A stretch of DNA of 64,000 nucleotides from Pseudomonadota bacterium. GTDB taxonomy: Bacteria > Pseudomonadota > Gammaproteobacteria > Steroidobacterales > Steroidobacteraceae. The number at the start of each line of letters is the position of its first letter. The stretch's first letter is position 1. The translations under genes and the position numbers were made by a program. Positions 8,462-17,426 of this stretch are shown here, piece after piece. The notes beneath the pieces were generated by a model that was not told the origin of the DNA, did not search any database, and worked only from the letters and a program-made list of their open reading frames with translations. Where the stretch lies: assembly GCA_003242685.1 (NCBI GenBank), contig QGVD01000006.1:20175-84174 (forward strand), read 5' to 3'.

Positions 8462-9376
8462 TCAGGCGGCCAGCCTGTCGGTGGCGCGGCGCCGGGGAAT
8501 CGAGGCCGGATCGCGCCCTTCCTTCAGGGCGTTGATCCAGGTCTCGAGCCGCGCGAAGCTCGGCTTGGCGGAGAGCTGCACGAGTCGTCGGCCGGCGTCG
8601 ATCGCAAGCAGAGGCGGCTTGCCCGCGGAGTGCGTCACGAGCACCACCTTCACCGCCTCGAGGGCCTGCATCTCCTCGTCCACGAGCTGGCGCATGCGGT
8701 TGCTGATCGGGTCCAGCACGCCGTAGCAGAAGAGCACTCCGAGGAACGTGCCCACCATGGCAGTCGCGACCAGCGCGGCGATCTCGGCCGCATCCGCTCC
8801 CTCGGAGAGCGTGCGCATCGCGATGACGATGCCGAGCACCGCCGCGAGAATGCCGAAGCCCGGCATCGCCTCACCGATGCGCGCGAGCGACTTCGACGGA
8901 CGCAGCAGCTCCTCGTGGATCGCCTCGATCTCCTGCTCGAGCACGCCCTCGAGCTCGTGAGCGCTGATCTTGCCCATCGCCATCAGACGGAAGTTGTCGA
9001 CGATGAAGTGCAGCAGCTTCGGCTCGTTGAGGATCAGCGGATAGCGCTTGAAGACCGGGCTCTCGTGCGGCGCTTCGACGTGCGCGTCGAGCGCCTTCAG
9101 CCCCCCGGACGCGGTCTGCAGGAGCTCGTACATCAGCAGCAGGAGCTGGCGCTGGAACTCCTCGTCCCTGCGCTCACGGCGCATCACGGCGCGAAGCTGC
9201 AGCCGCATCTCGCGCAGCACGTGACGGGGATTCCCCAGCACGATCGCACCGATGCCCGCGCCCACGATGATCATGAGCTCGACCGGCTGCCAGATGACCT
9301 CGAAACGGCCGCCGTGGAGCGCGAAGCCTCCGAACACGCAGATGAGCACGGTGGCGATGCCGATGATGGACTGCAT
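8462..9376 (-). CDS. motA: MotA/LafT-type stator protein
   Basis: MotA is the four-helix stator subunit that pushes on FliG. The start is the ATG at 9376 ('MQSIIGIATVLICVFGGFAL'), giving 304 residues; the longer open frame to 9685 runs into fliA and is not used. TM1 and TM2 lie in residues 1-50, then a large cytoplasmic loop, then TM3 with the functional proline in 'MPGFGILAAVLGIVIAM' and TM4 with 'GTFLGVLFCYGVLDPI'. It is 32 bp after fliA. Confidence 0.94.
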   Translation of the reverse strand: MQSIIGIATVLICVFGGFALHGGRFEVIWQPVELMIIVGAGIGAIVLGNPRHVLREMRLQLRAVMRRERRDEEFQRQLLLLMYELLQTASGGLKALDAHVEAPHESPVFKRYPLILNEPKLLHFIVDNFRLMAMGKISAHELEGVLEQEIEAIHEELLRPSKSLARIGEAMPGFGILAAVLGIVIAMRTLSEGADAAEIAALVATAMVGTFLGVLFCYGVLDPISNRMRQLVDEEMQALEAVKVVLVTHSAGKPPLLAIDAGRRLVQLSAKPSFARLETWINALKEGRDPASIPRRRATDRLAA

Positions 9377-9408
9377 GACTCGTCTCTCCGGTTCCTCTCG
9401 CGCTCCGC

Positions 9409-10125
9409 CTACTGCAGGAGCCTCCGCAGCTTGCCGAGCGCGGCCTTGTTGATCTGGCACACGCGCGCCTCGCTCAGATCCAGCACCGCGGCGATCTCCT
9501 TCAGGCTCAGGTCGAACTCGTAATAGAGCTGCACGACACGGCGCTCGCGCTCGCTGAGCTGCTCGAGCGCCTGCGCGATGCTGCGCTCGACGACGAGCCG
9601 GGCCTCGGGAGACCCGCCGTCGGCGGACTCGGGCGACTCGCATTCCTGCAGCAGCTCGTCCAGGCTGGCGAACTGCTCCGCGCACTCGGCCAGCTCGTAC
9701 TCGCGGTACGTTTCCGCATCGATTCCGAGCATCTGCTGCACCTCCGCCTGAGTCGGCTCCCGCCCGAGGGTGCGCACGAGCTCGCGCACCGCGTCCCGGA
9801 TGCGATGGCTCTCCCGGCGCAGTGCCCGCGGGCGCCAGTCCTGACGCCGCAGCTCGTCGAGAATGGCGCCGCGCACCCGGGCGGCCGCATAGCCGGGGAA
9901 ACGCTCGTCGGGTGTGCCGTAGCGGCGCAGGGCGTCGAGCAGCCCGAGAAGCCCGATCTGATACATGTCCTCCCGGTCGAGCGCGGCACCCACGAGCGAG
10001 CCGAGCTGATTCACCACGCGCTTGACGAGCGGCGCATGGGCAAGCAGCAATCGCTGCTCTTCCGTCGCGTCGTACTCGGAGTACGGCGCGTAATCCGCCG
10101 TTGCGTGTGCTGCGCGCATCGTCAC
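9409..10125 (-). CDS. fliA: FliA, flagellar sigma-28 factor
   Basis: A sigma-70-family factor of the flagellar class, 238 residues. Region 2 has 'LDREDMYQIGLLGLLDALRR' and 'ARVRGAILDELRRQDW', region 3 has 'LGREPTQAEVQQMLGI', and region 4 has 'LSERERRVVQLYYEFDLSLK' followed by the HTH 'LDLSEARVCQINKAALGKLR'. It directs RNA polymerase to late flagellar promoters (TAAA-N15-GCCGATAA type). The gene overlaps the fliL stop by 4 bp. It is cotranscribed with its own inhibitor flgM, three genes downstream. Confidence 0.95.
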   Translation of the reverse strand: MTMRAAHATADYAPYSEYDATEEQRLLLAHAPLVKRVVNQLGSLVGAALDREDMYQIGLLGLLDALRRYGTPDERFPGYAAARVRGAILDELRRQDWRPRALRRESHRIRDAVRELVRTLGREPTQAEVQQMLGIDAETYREYELAECAEQFASLDELLQECESPESADGGSPEARLVVERSIAQALEQLSERERRVVQLYYEFDLSLKEIAAVLDLSEARVCQINKAALGKLRRLLQ

Positions 10126-10577
10126 TCGATGATGAGCTTGGAGATCATGGCCTCGGTGAAGGGCTTGCCGGCCCGATCGCTCGCGTAGGCCTGTGTGAAG
10201 GCCGCATTGATCACGCCTGCCAGCTCTTCGAGCGTCATCTGCCGGACGCGCTCGAGCGTGTAGTTCGAGAGCGCGCTCACCACAACGCTGCGCAGCAGTG
10301 GAAGCTGCTCCCGCGTGACCCTCTCCGTCTCCTGCGGCGTCTTGAAGACGAGATCCACCGCCAGGAAGTGCGAGACCGGCTCGCCCTCCGCTCCGCGCAG
10401 CATCACGATGATCTTGTCCAGACTGACGTAGCGGTATGCACGCACGTCGGCTTCAGCGGGCGTGCGGTGCCCGTCCGGAAGACGCGCGTGCACGAGGTAC
10501 CAGGTCGCGGCGCTCCCCGCCGCTGCACAGGCGATGCCGGCAACGATCGCCGTCCTGAGCGATATCGCTCCGCTCAT
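10122..10577 (-). CDS. fliL: FliL/LafF-like basal-body protein
   Basis: FliL is a single-pass inner-membrane protein that surrounds and stabilises the stators. The 151-residue product has one N-terminal TM helix (residues 9-28) and a periplasmic domain with 'RYVSLDKIIVMLRG', 'HFLAVDLVFKT' and 'LPLLRSVVVSALSNYTLERV', matching FliL. It lies 6 bp after fliK and overlaps fliA. Position between fliK and fliA corresponds to lafF in lateral systems. Confidence 0.88.
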   Translation of the reverse strand: MSGAISLRTAIVAGIACAAAGSAATWYLVHARLPDGHRTPAEADVRAYRYVSLDKIIVMLRGAEGEPVSHFLAVDLVFKTPQETERVTREQLPLLRSVVVSALSNYTLERVRQMTLEELAGVINAAFTQAYASDRAGKPFTEAMISKLIIE

Positions 10578-10583
10578 TCTTCG

Positions 10584-11786
10584 TCACTCCTCGTCTGGCA
10601 GAAGCGAGAAGTACTCGCTTCGCTCACCGTCGTGCGCCACGTCGAGGGCACGCCCCGGCTCGTCGGACCACGCTGCCGTCTGGCGCTGGCGCTGCCGGCC
10701 TTCGCCCTCGCGTGACGCGTCGTACACGAACACAGAAACCTCGCCGCTCTGTCGCTGCGCCAGTTCCTGTCGCAGGGAATCGCCGATCGCGTGGAGCTGC
10801 CGTGCCACCTCGGCATGGCTGGCGCGCAGGTGCACCTGAAGACTTCCCGATTCGTGGCGGATGTCGATGTCGATGGTGCCCATGTGCGGCGGATCGAGAC
10901 GGATGGTCGCCTGCTCGGCACGCCGCGTGACGTGCACATGCAGCCGCTCGCCGAGCGCACGGATGAGCCTCCGTTCGGCGGCGCCGTGTGTCGCCGCCTC
11001 CGAAGGCATGGATCCCGCGAGGTCTTTCGCTCCATCCGGATTCGCGACGGAAAGCGATCCCGTCATTCGTCCCTGCACCGCGAGCGCGGTTTGCAGGCCT
11101 GCCGCCGAGCCATCCCGGATGCGCGTTGCCGATTCCGCCGCGGTGCCGAAGGCGTCGGTCGACGGCACAGTGGCGACGGACGTCGACACGTCGGAGCGCT
11201 CCGCCGCAGCGACGCGCGCCGGCGCGACCGCCGGATGCGATCCGACCTCGGCACGAAGCCCGCGCAAGTCGATGTTCCCCGCGGCTCGTCCGGTTGCAGC
11301 GGGCATCACCGACGGCGCGCCTCGCCGAGCTGTCGCGTGCGTCATCGAAACGACCGTGGCGCGATGCATCGGCTGCGCGACCTCACCCGTCATCGGCGGC
11401 CGCACTACGGGCGGAAGATCGCCGCCCGGAAGCTCACTGCCCTGCGCGAACGAGTGAGAAGGCGTCGACTCGTGCGCCGGATCCGGTTCGTGCCGCGGCG
11501 TGGACGTGTGAAGGGGCTCCGGCTCGTACGGCGGTACGGTCACGTGAGGCAGTCCGGATTCGTGCCGCGCCACGTCGACAAGCGGCGCCGACTCGTGCGT
11601 CAGCGCAGCCTCATGCGGCGACTCGAGGTCCCGCGCGGGTTGCGCGTTCTGTGCCAGGAGCTGCCGACGCAGGGCATCTGCGAAGCGTTCCGAAGCCGCA
11701 CAGCGGCTCGCGACCGGAACGTCCGCCTGAGCCGAGAGGGAGTCGGGCGGCGGCACGCGAACGGAAATCTCCAGTACTCCAGTCAT
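10584..11786 (-). CDS. fliK: FliK/LafE-type hook-length control protein
   Basis: FliK measures the hook and switches the export gate from rod/hook to filament substrates. From the ATG at 11786 the product is 400 residues; the longer frame overlaps the upstream gene. The N-terminal 280 residues are disordered, with repeated His-Glu/Pro-rich segments near residues 60-115, as expected for a ruler. The C-terminal Flg_hook domain carries 'ATIRLDPPHMGTIDIDIRHE', the substrate-specificity core. A second FliK-like gene is at 26110-27024. Confidence 0.87.
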   Translation of the reverse strand: MTGVLEISVRVPPPDSLSAQADVPVASRCAASERFADALRRQLLAQNAQPARDLESPHEAALTHESAPLVDVARHESGLPHVTVPPYEPEPLHTSTPRHEPDPAHESTPSHSFAQGSELPGGDLPPVVRPPMTGEVAQPMHRATVVSMTHATARRGAPSVMPAATGRAAGNIDLRGLRAEVGSHPAVAPARVAAAERSDVSTSVATVPSTDAFGTAAESATRIRDGSAAGLQTALAVQGRMTGSLSVANPDGAKDLAGSMPSEAATHGAAERRLIRALGERLHVHVTRRAEQATIRLDPPHMGTIDIDIRHESGSLQVHLRASHAEVARQLHAIGDSLRQELAQRQSGEVSVFVYDASREGEGRQRQRQTAAWSDEPGRALDVAHDGERSEYFSLLPDEE

Positions 11787-11797
11787 CGATCCTCGTC

Positions 11798-12094
11798 TCA
11801 CCCTTCGCTGCTCATCGCGTAGGCCAGACAGCCGTCGCGTCTGTCGCGCGCTTCGGCAAGCGCCCTGCCGATGCGCGCGAGCTCGCGCGCGCACTCTTCG
11901 CGCGCCTGCTCGTGCGCCCGTCGCGCGCGTTCGAGTGCCGCACGCTCGGCGGCGCTCGGCGAACCGCGGACGGACAGGCTCGACATCAACGTCGCCAGCT
12001 CACGGTCGGCACGATCCACCGCCCGCCAGTCGCGCGCGGAGGCGGCCCGCTCGAGCCTGCGCGCCAGAGCGATCAGCGCCTTCGATCTATCCAT
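11798..12094 (-). CDS. FliT/LafD-like small chaperone (probable)
   Basis: A 98-residue, very Arg/Ala-rich helical protein between fliS and fliK. It overlaps fliS by 8 bp and ends 11 bp before fliK. The slot is that of fliT (lafD), the FliD chaperone and regulator, and the predicted all-helical structure fits, but the sequence is too short and biased for a firm family call. The predicted helix 'SKALIALARRLERAA' is followed by long coiled-coil-prone segments. Confidence 0.6.
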   Translation of the reverse strand: MDRSKALIALARRLERAASARDWRAVDRADRELATLMSSLSVRGSPSAAERAALERARRAHEQAREECARELARIGRALAEARDRRDGCLAYAMSSEG

Positions 12095-12473
12095 GACGCT
12101 CCTGCAGCGCCTGCCACGCGTTGCGCAGCGTGGTCATCAGGCCGACGACTTCGTCGACCATCGTCGGGTCGAGCTTGATGCCCGCCTGGCAGAGGCGGTG
12201 TGCGCAGTACTCGTAGAGCCGGGCGAGATTGCCGACGAGCTCACTGCCCGACTCGGTGTCGAGAGCGCTCGACAACCCGTTCAGCATGTCGATGCAGCGA
12301 TCCAGACTGCGCGCCTTCGCCTCGTAACGCCGGGCCACGATGTGCGCGCGGGCCCGCGCGAGCTCCTCGAGCAGGCCGTCAGTGAGTATCAGCACGAGCT
12401 GCACCGGCGAGGCCTGCGCGGTGCGCGCCTGCACGTCGACGGTGTGATAGCTGCGGTACGCTTCGTAGCTCAA
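12087..12473 (-). CDS. fliS: FliS/LafC, flagellin export chaperone
   Basis: FliS binds the flagellin C-terminus and keeps it unfolded in the cytoplasm. The 128-residue protein opens 'MSYEAYRSYHTVDVQARTAQ' and continues 'ASPVQLVLILTDGLLEELAR', both typical of FliS; the remainder, with 'CIDMLNGLSSALDTESG', is the four-helix core. It starts 37 bp after fliD and overlaps the FliT-like gene. Confidence 0.93.
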   Translation of the reverse strand: MSYEAYRSYHTVDVQARTAQASPVQLVLILTDGLLEELARARAHIVARRYEAKARSLDRCIDMLNGLSSALDTESGSELVGNLARLYEYCAHRLCQAGIKLDPTMVDEVVGLMTTLRNAWQALQERHG

Positions 12474-12510
12474 TCTCGCCTCTCTTGACCGATGACTGTT
12501 ACGGGAGACC

Positions 12511-13869
12511 TCAGCCGCTCAGCACCTGACCGAAGAGACCCGAGGTCTCGCTCATCCGGGACTGGAGCGCCTGCAGCTCGGTGAACTGCGCCAGATAGCG
12601 CCGGTAATAGCTGTCGAACTGCGCGTCGATCCGCGCCTGGCGCTCCGCCAGATTCTTCTGAATGCTCTGCACGCTCGCCTTGCGGGCGGCGATGAGACCT
12701 GAACCGCTCTTGAGCCACGCGTCGAGGTACTCGTCGAGCGCTCCGAGCACGCCGCTGCGGCTGGCGGTGCGCGCACTCCCGAACACGGTCTGCAGCGCGT
12801 CCGGATCGGACTCGAGGCGCGCCTCGAGACGGTCGCGATCGAGCGTGAGCCTGCCCGTGCGGTCGGCCTTGATGCCGAGGTCGACCAGGCTGAGTCCGCC
12901 GAACTCCTGCCTGATGATCTGATTGAGGCGGCTGCGCAGCGTGCGGACACCTGCATCCGTTGCCAGTGCCGCCGATGGCGTTCCCTCTTCCGCGTTGCCG
13001 ACGCGCGTGAGCTCGTCGAGCACGCCCATCAGGGTATTGAACGCGTCCACGAACTTCTGGACGTTCGCCGCCGTGCCGGCCGCATCGGATGCAACGGTGA
13101 GCGTGAGCGGCGGCTCGTCGGCCGTCATCGCGCGCGTGAACGTCACGCTCACTCCTTCGATGCCCGTGAAGGTGTTGGATGCCTGCTGCACCCGGATCCC
13201 GCCCTGGCCGCCGAGCCAGATGACGGCATCCTGCGCGGCGACGAGCTCGCGTCCGCCTTCGAATGCGCTCCGCAGCGCTCCGGACGGCAGCCCGCTCACG
13301 TCCAGACTGATCTCGCTCGCGGCACCGGTATCGCGCGCCGACAGCAGCAGGTGACTCTGCCCGCCGACCGTGACGATCGACGCGACGATCCGACCTGCGT
13401 TGTCCTCGGCCAGGTTGATGGCGCGGGCGATCTCGGCCTGCGAGAGTGAGCCGTCACCGTCCGCATCGGCGGCGAGCAGATTGACGTTGATCGCGGTGCC
13501 GTCGGCGAGCTGCACGACGAGCGGCCCGCCCGACGCGACGGGGACGGAGGGCAGATCCTCGAACACGATCTGATGGGCCGTGGCGAGCTGCTCGACGTAG
13601 AACGAGTAGGTGCCCGCTTTCGCCGCCGAGCCCGTCGTCGAGGTGGCGACATCGGACGCACTGAATGTCGTCGAGAAGCGCCGCAGACCCTCGCTGCCCG
13701 AAAGTCCGGAGAGCGCCGTCTCGAAGCTGCCGAGTGCCGACTTGAGCCTGTCGAGCGCACGCGATGTGCTCTCGGCCTGCTGCGTCCGCAGCTCGACCTG
13801 CTTGCGCGCGGCTTCCACCTGCGCGGTTGCGACCTGGTAGGCGAGCATGACGGGATCGATCTCAGCCAT
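12511..13869 (-). CDS. fliD: FliD/LafB, filament cap protein
   Basis: FliD is the filament cap that inserts flagellin at the tip. The 452-residue protein has the HAP2 N-terminal region ('LDRLKSALGSFETALSGLSG'), a central domain with 'VSVTFTRAMTADEPPLTLTV', and a C-terminal HAP2 region ('FVDAFNTLMGVLDELTR', 'LADLGIKADRTGRLTLD'-like, 'QIDAQFDSYYRRYLAQF'-like helices). It is the first gene of a tight 11-gene run down to the muramidase. The 110-bp gap before it (13870-13979) must hold any promoter of that operon; I found no clear one. Confidence 0.93.
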   Translation of the reverse strand: MAEIDPVMLAYQVATAQVEAARKQVELRTQQAESTSRALDRLKSALGSFETALSGLSGSEGLRRFSTTFSASDVATSTTGSAAKAGTYSFYVEQLATAHQIVFEDLPSVPVASGGPLVVQLADGTAINVNLLAADADGDGSLSQAEIARAINLAEDNAGRIVASIVTVGGQSHLLLSARDTGAASEISLDVSGLPSGALRSAFEGGRELVAAQDAVIWLGGQGGIRVQQASNTFTGIEGVSVTFTRAMTADEPPLTLTVASDAAGTAANVQKFVDAFNTLMGVLDELTRVGNAEEGTPSAALATDAGVRTLRSRLNQIIRQEFGGLSLVDLGIKADRTGRLTLDRDRLEARLESDPDALQTVFGSARTASRSGVLGALDEYLDAWLKSGSGLIAARKASVQSIQKNLAERQARIDAQFDSYYRRYLAQFTELQALQSRMSETSGLFGQVLSG

Positions 13870-13979
13870 GGCGAGCCCCTCGTTTATGTCGAATGACGGT
13901 CATCTCCGATCGCACGGAATCCTTCCCGGTACAAAGCGACCGTTTTCTCGCCAGACTGAAATGAAGCCCGACCATCGAT

Positions 13980-14435
13980 TCACCCGCGTCCACGGATCCA
14001 GATCTGGGAGGCCATCTCGTCCTGCGCCTTGCGCTCACGGGTTTGCCGGGCACGACGCATCCGCTCGGCGCGCCGTTCGAGGGCGAGGCGCAGCGCCTCG
14101 CGACGGCGGATGGCATTGCCGAGCGCACGTCGTGCGACGGCCAGATCTGCCTCGTGCAGCGTCAGATCCAGACGATGGAGGTCGGCGAGCCGCATCACGT
14201 TCTGCCTGTAGTCGCCGCGGTTGCGGGAAACCGCCGGCGAGACCAGCCCGTCGGACCCAGCGACCCGCGCGCTCGGTCCGGTGCTCGCGGAGAGCTCCTG
14301 CAGTCGCGCGAGATTCGCGCGATACCGCGCGCTCACGCGCTCCCGCGCGGCGACGTCGGCGCCGAGACGCTCCACTTCGCGTTCGCGAAGGTCGAGGAGG
14401 CGATCGAGGCCCGAGGGCGAACGCGCCCGCTTCAT
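13980..14435 (-). CDS. fliJ: FliJ, export apparatus stalk/chaperone
   Basis: FliJ is the coiled-coil stalk inserted into the FliI hexamer, coupling ATPase and export gate. The 151-residue product is almost entirely Arg/Ala/Glu/Leu-rich helix with one break near residues 50-65, as in FliJ. It overlaps the fliI stop by 4 bp. The extreme basic bias of the C-terminal half ('RRAERMRRARQTRERKA') is unusual but compatible with the family. It is the last gene of the fliE-to-fliJ operon. Confidence 0.85.
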   Translation of the reverse strand: MKRARSPSGLDRLLDLREREVERLGADVAARERVSARYRANLARLQELSASTGPSARVAGSDGLVSPAVSRNRGDYRQNVMRLADLHRLDLTLHEADLAVARRALGNAIRRREALRLALERRAERMRRARQTRERKAQDEMASQIWIRGRG

Positions 14436-15742
14436 GCCATCAGCTCCTCGAGCCGCGCGACGGTCTCCGCAAGCGGTGCGGCCTCGCGCGTGCCCTGGTG
14501 GAGAAACGCCTCGATGCGCGGATAGAGCTCGACCGCGCGGTCGGTTTCGGGATCGGACCCCTGCACATAGGCACCGAGCGGCAGCAGCTCTCTCACCTGT
14601 TCATAGCGCGCGACGAGTGCAGTCAGTCGGCGCGCGGCCCGCTGATGCTCCGGCGTCGTCACCAGCGCCATGCAGCGGCTGATCGATTTCAGGATGTCGA
14701 TCGCGGGGTAGTGCCCCCGCTCGGCGAGCTCGCGCGTCAGCACGATGTGACCGTCGAGAATCGCGCGGGCGGTGTCGACCACCGGATCCTGCTGGTCGTC
14801 GCCTTCGGCGAGCACCGTGTAGATCGCACTCATGCTGCCGCGCTCGTTCTCGCCGTTTCCGGCGGTCTCGATGAGCTGCGGCATCAGCGTGAACACCGAC
14901 GGCGGGTAGCCGCGCGTGGCGGGCGGCTCACCGAGCGCGAGCGCAACCTCCCGCCGCGCCATCGCATACCGGGTGAGCGAGTCGACCAGCAGCAGCACGT
15001 CGAGACCCTGATCGCGGAAGTACACCGCGATCGAGTGGCAGAGCTCCGTGGCGCGCAGTCGCATGAGGGGCGACTCGTCCGCCGGGGCGACCACGACCAC
15101 CGCCCGCTTCAATCCCTCCTCGCCCAGCGAGAGATCGACGAACTCCCGCACTTCGCGGCCGCGCTCACCGATCAGACCGACGACGATGACATCGGCCCGC
15201 GTGTTGCGCGTGATCAGGCCGAGCAGCACGCTCTTGCCGACGCCGCTGCCCGCCATCAGCCCGACGCGCTGACCCTTGCCGAGCGTGAGCACGCCGTTGA
15301 TCGCGCGTACGCCGACGTCGAGCGGCTCGCGCACCGGCTTCTTGCGCAGGGGATTGACACGCGGCGGCTGCGGCTCGAGCACGTGTTCCCCGTCCAGCCT
15401 GCCGCGACCGTCAACCGGCTCGCCGAGACCGTTCACGATGCGCCCGAGCCAGGACGGTCCGATGCGCAGCTCCTCGTGCTCGAGCTGAGGCAGCACGCGC
15501 GCACCGGTGGCGAGCCCTTCGGGACTCTTGAAGGGCATGAGATAGGAGACGTCTTCTCTGAACCCGACGACCTGCGCGTCGAGCCAGGCACCCGAAGCGG
15601 TCTCGATCCGGCAGCGCTGCCCGGTGTGAAGCGCGCAGCCGATGCTCTCGAGCAGAACACCGGACGCGCCGACGAGACGCCCGGTGGGCGTCGCCACCGG
15701 CACCGAACCGAGCTCGAGTCTGCGCAGGACGTCGCTGATCAC
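14432..15742 (-). CDS. fliI: FliI, flagellar export ATPase
   Basis: FliI is the cytoplasmic hexameric ATPase of flagellar export. I chose a GTG start at 15742, giving 436 residues: it overlaps the fliH stop (GTGA) and gives the family length, while the ATG at 15862 lies within fliH. The P-loop is 'GLMAGSGVGKSVLLGLI', Walker B is 'LLLVDSLTRYAMARR', and the type III ATPase signature region 'LIETAGNGENERGSMSAIYT' is intact. Confidence 0.95.
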   Translation of the reverse strand: MISDVLRRLELGSVPVATPTGRLVGASGVLLESIGCALHTGQRCRIETASGAWLDAQVVGFREDVSYLMPFKSPEGLATGARVLPQLEHEELRIGPSWLGRIVNGLGEPVDGRGRLDGEHVLEPQPPRVNPLRKKPVREPLDVGVRAINGVLTLGKGQRVGLMAGSGVGKSVLLGLITRNTRADVIVVGLIGERGREVREFVDLSLGEEGLKRAVVVVAPADESPLMRLRATELCHSIAVYFRDQGLDVLLLVDSLTRYAMARREVALALGEPPATRGYPPSVFTLMPQLIETAGNGENERGSMSAIYTVLAEGDDQQDPVVDTARAILDGHIVLTRELAERGHYPAIDILKSISRCMALVTTPEHQRAARRLTALVARYEQVRELLPLGAYVQGSDPETDRAVELYPRIEAFLHQGTREAAPLAETVARLEELMA

Positions 15743-16425
15743 CGCGCGGCCTCCTGGTCCGGAGTCGGCGGCTGGAGCTGCACCGCGATCTGCTCCATGC
15801 AAGCCGCGAGACGCTGACGACATCCGGCGTCGGCCTCGTGGCTCCCCGCCCTGATACGGCACTCCCCGGACTCGAGCCGCGGATCCACGACGAGCTTCCA
15901 GTGCTTCGCGCGCACCGGGTCGAGATCGCGGATGCGCTCGTAGTCGTCCGATGCGAGAAACACCTCGATGCCGGAATCCGACGCGTGCGGCATGGATGCC
16001 AGCGTCTCATCGATCAGCGCGACGAGCTGCGCCGGCTGCAGCGTCAGCTCGCGCCGGATTACCTGGCGCGCCACCTTCGCGACGAGATCCACGACTTCTC
16101 TGCGCAACGCCGCCTGGTAGTCCTCCTGCAGCTTGCGCAGGCTCTCGAGCATGGCGTCGACGGGCGAGGCGATACCTTCGAATCGTGCCCGCGCTTCGCG
16201 CAGGCCCTCCTCCAGTCCCTGACGCCGGCCTTCCGCATGGCCCTCGGCACGGCCGGCCTCGAAACCGCTCGCGTGTCCTTCGCGGTAGCCTCGTTCCATG
16301 CCGATCCGGTAATCGGCTGCGGACGGAGCGGACCCGCGCGCCGGCACGCCGGACTGCCCCGTGCTTCCCGCGAGCTCGGCGACCCGCGGAAAGCGGTGCG
16401 GCCGCCATCGCAGCTTCGCCGTCAT
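15739..16425 (-). CDS. fliH: FliH, FliI regulator
   Basis: FliH binds and restrains FliI and docks it to the C-ring through FliN. The 228-residue protein has a central run of Gly-xxx-Gly type repeats ('GYREGHASGFEAGRAEGHAE', continuing with GRRQGLEEG), a hallmark of FliH/YscL proteins. A C-terminal domain with 'VVDLVAKVARQVIRRELTLQ' follows. It overlaps fliI (4 bp) and fliG (4 bp). Confidence 0.93.
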   Translation of the reverse strand: MTAKLRWRPHRFPRVAELAGSTGQSGVPARGSAPSAADYRIGMERGYREGHASGFEAGRAEGHAEGRRQGLEEGLREARARFEGIASPVDAMLESLRKLQEDYQAALRREVVDLVAKVARQVIRRELTLQPAQLVALIDETLASMPHASDSGIEVFLASDDYERIRDLDPVRAKHWKLVVDPRLESGECRIRAGSHEADAGCRQRLAACMEQIAVQLQPPTPDQEAAR

Positions 16426-17426
16426 TCGACCACCGCCTCCGCGAAGAGCTGCAGATCGATCTCACCCGCATCGGCGAGCCGCTTCACCACGTCCATGATC
16501 TCGCGCCGCGCCTGCTCGATCCGGCTGCGCGGCAGCGGCCCCGTGCGCCGCATGAGCTCCTCCAGACTGTCGATCTGTCGGCGGGGCATCGGGCGCAGAA
16601 TCGCCTCGCGCAGCGCGGGCTCCGCACCCTTGAGCGCGACCGCCCACTGCTCGAGCGGCACCGCATCGACGATGCGCTGGAGCGTCGGTTCGGTCTGACG
16701 CGACAACAGGTAGAAGTCGTACATGCTGCGTTCGATCTGCTCCGCCGTCGACGTGTCCAGATCGCGCAGACGCTCGACCAGGCGCGCGCCCGTATCGGGG
16801 AGCCGGTTGAGAATCTCGGCCACCTGGCGCGCCCCGGACACGCTGGTGCCCTGCAGGTCGAGGTTCTGGAGGAAACGGTCCACGAGCTCCTCGAGCTCGG
16901 AGAGCAGCTCGCGGTCCACCTCGGTGAGCTTCGCCATGTGAAGCAGCACCGCCTCGCGGTTCTCGGCGGGCAGCGCGGCGATGACCTCGCTCGCAAGCCC
17001 CGGCGGCAGGAACGCGAGGAACACGCTCTGCATGCGCACGTGCTCCTGGCTGATGCATTCCGCGAGCCACCTGGGTGAAGCCCACTGCAGCCGCGCGAGC
17101 TTCGGGCGGATCGCGTCACCGTAGATGCTGTTCAGAACGCTGCGGGCGATGTCGGAACCGAACGCGATATCGAGCGAACGCTGCAGGAACGAGCGCGATG
17201 CGCCGTGCACGCCGCTCTGCTCGCGGTAGTCGTCGAAGAACCGCTGCAGGGAGTTCCTGACCGCATCGACCTTGATGCCGCTCAGGCGCGACATCACGCC
17301 GGTCACCTCCAGCAGCTCCTCGCGCGACAGGCAGCGCAGGACGGCCGCCGCCGGCTCCTCTCCCATGCTGAGCAGCACGATGGCGGCCTGCTCCAGCCGG
17401 TTGGACTGACTGGTCGGTTGCGTCAT
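16422..17426 (-). CDS. fliG: FliG, motor switch protein
   Basis: FliG is the C-ring protein on which the stator exerts torque. From the ATG at 17426, overlapping the fliF stop as TAATG, it is 334 residues. The N-terminal domain has 'AAIVLLSMGEEPAAAVLRCL' and the middle has 'GARQVAEILNRLPDTGARLV'. The C-terminal torque helix aligns with E. coli: 'VALKGAEPALREAILRPM', then Glu-Glu where E. coli has Asp288-Asp289, and Arg in 'RRTGPLPRSR'. The charge pattern is therefore kept. Confidence 0.94.
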   Translation of the reverse strand: MTQPTSQSNRLEQAAIVLLSMGEEPAAAVLRCLSREELLEVTGVMSRLSGIKVDAVRNSLQRFFDDYREQSGVHGASRSFLQRSLDIAFGSDIARSVLNSIYGDAIRPKLARLQWASPRWLAECISQEHVRMQSVFLAFLPPGLASEVIAALPAENREAVLLHMAKLTEVDRELLSELEELVDRFLQNLDLQGTSVSGARQVAEILNRLPDTGARLVERLRDLDTSTAEQIERSMYDFYLLSRQTEPTLQRIVDAVPLEQWAVALKGAEPALREAILRPMPRRQIDSLEELMRRTGPLPRSRIEQARREIMDVVKRLADAGEIDLQLFAEAVVE

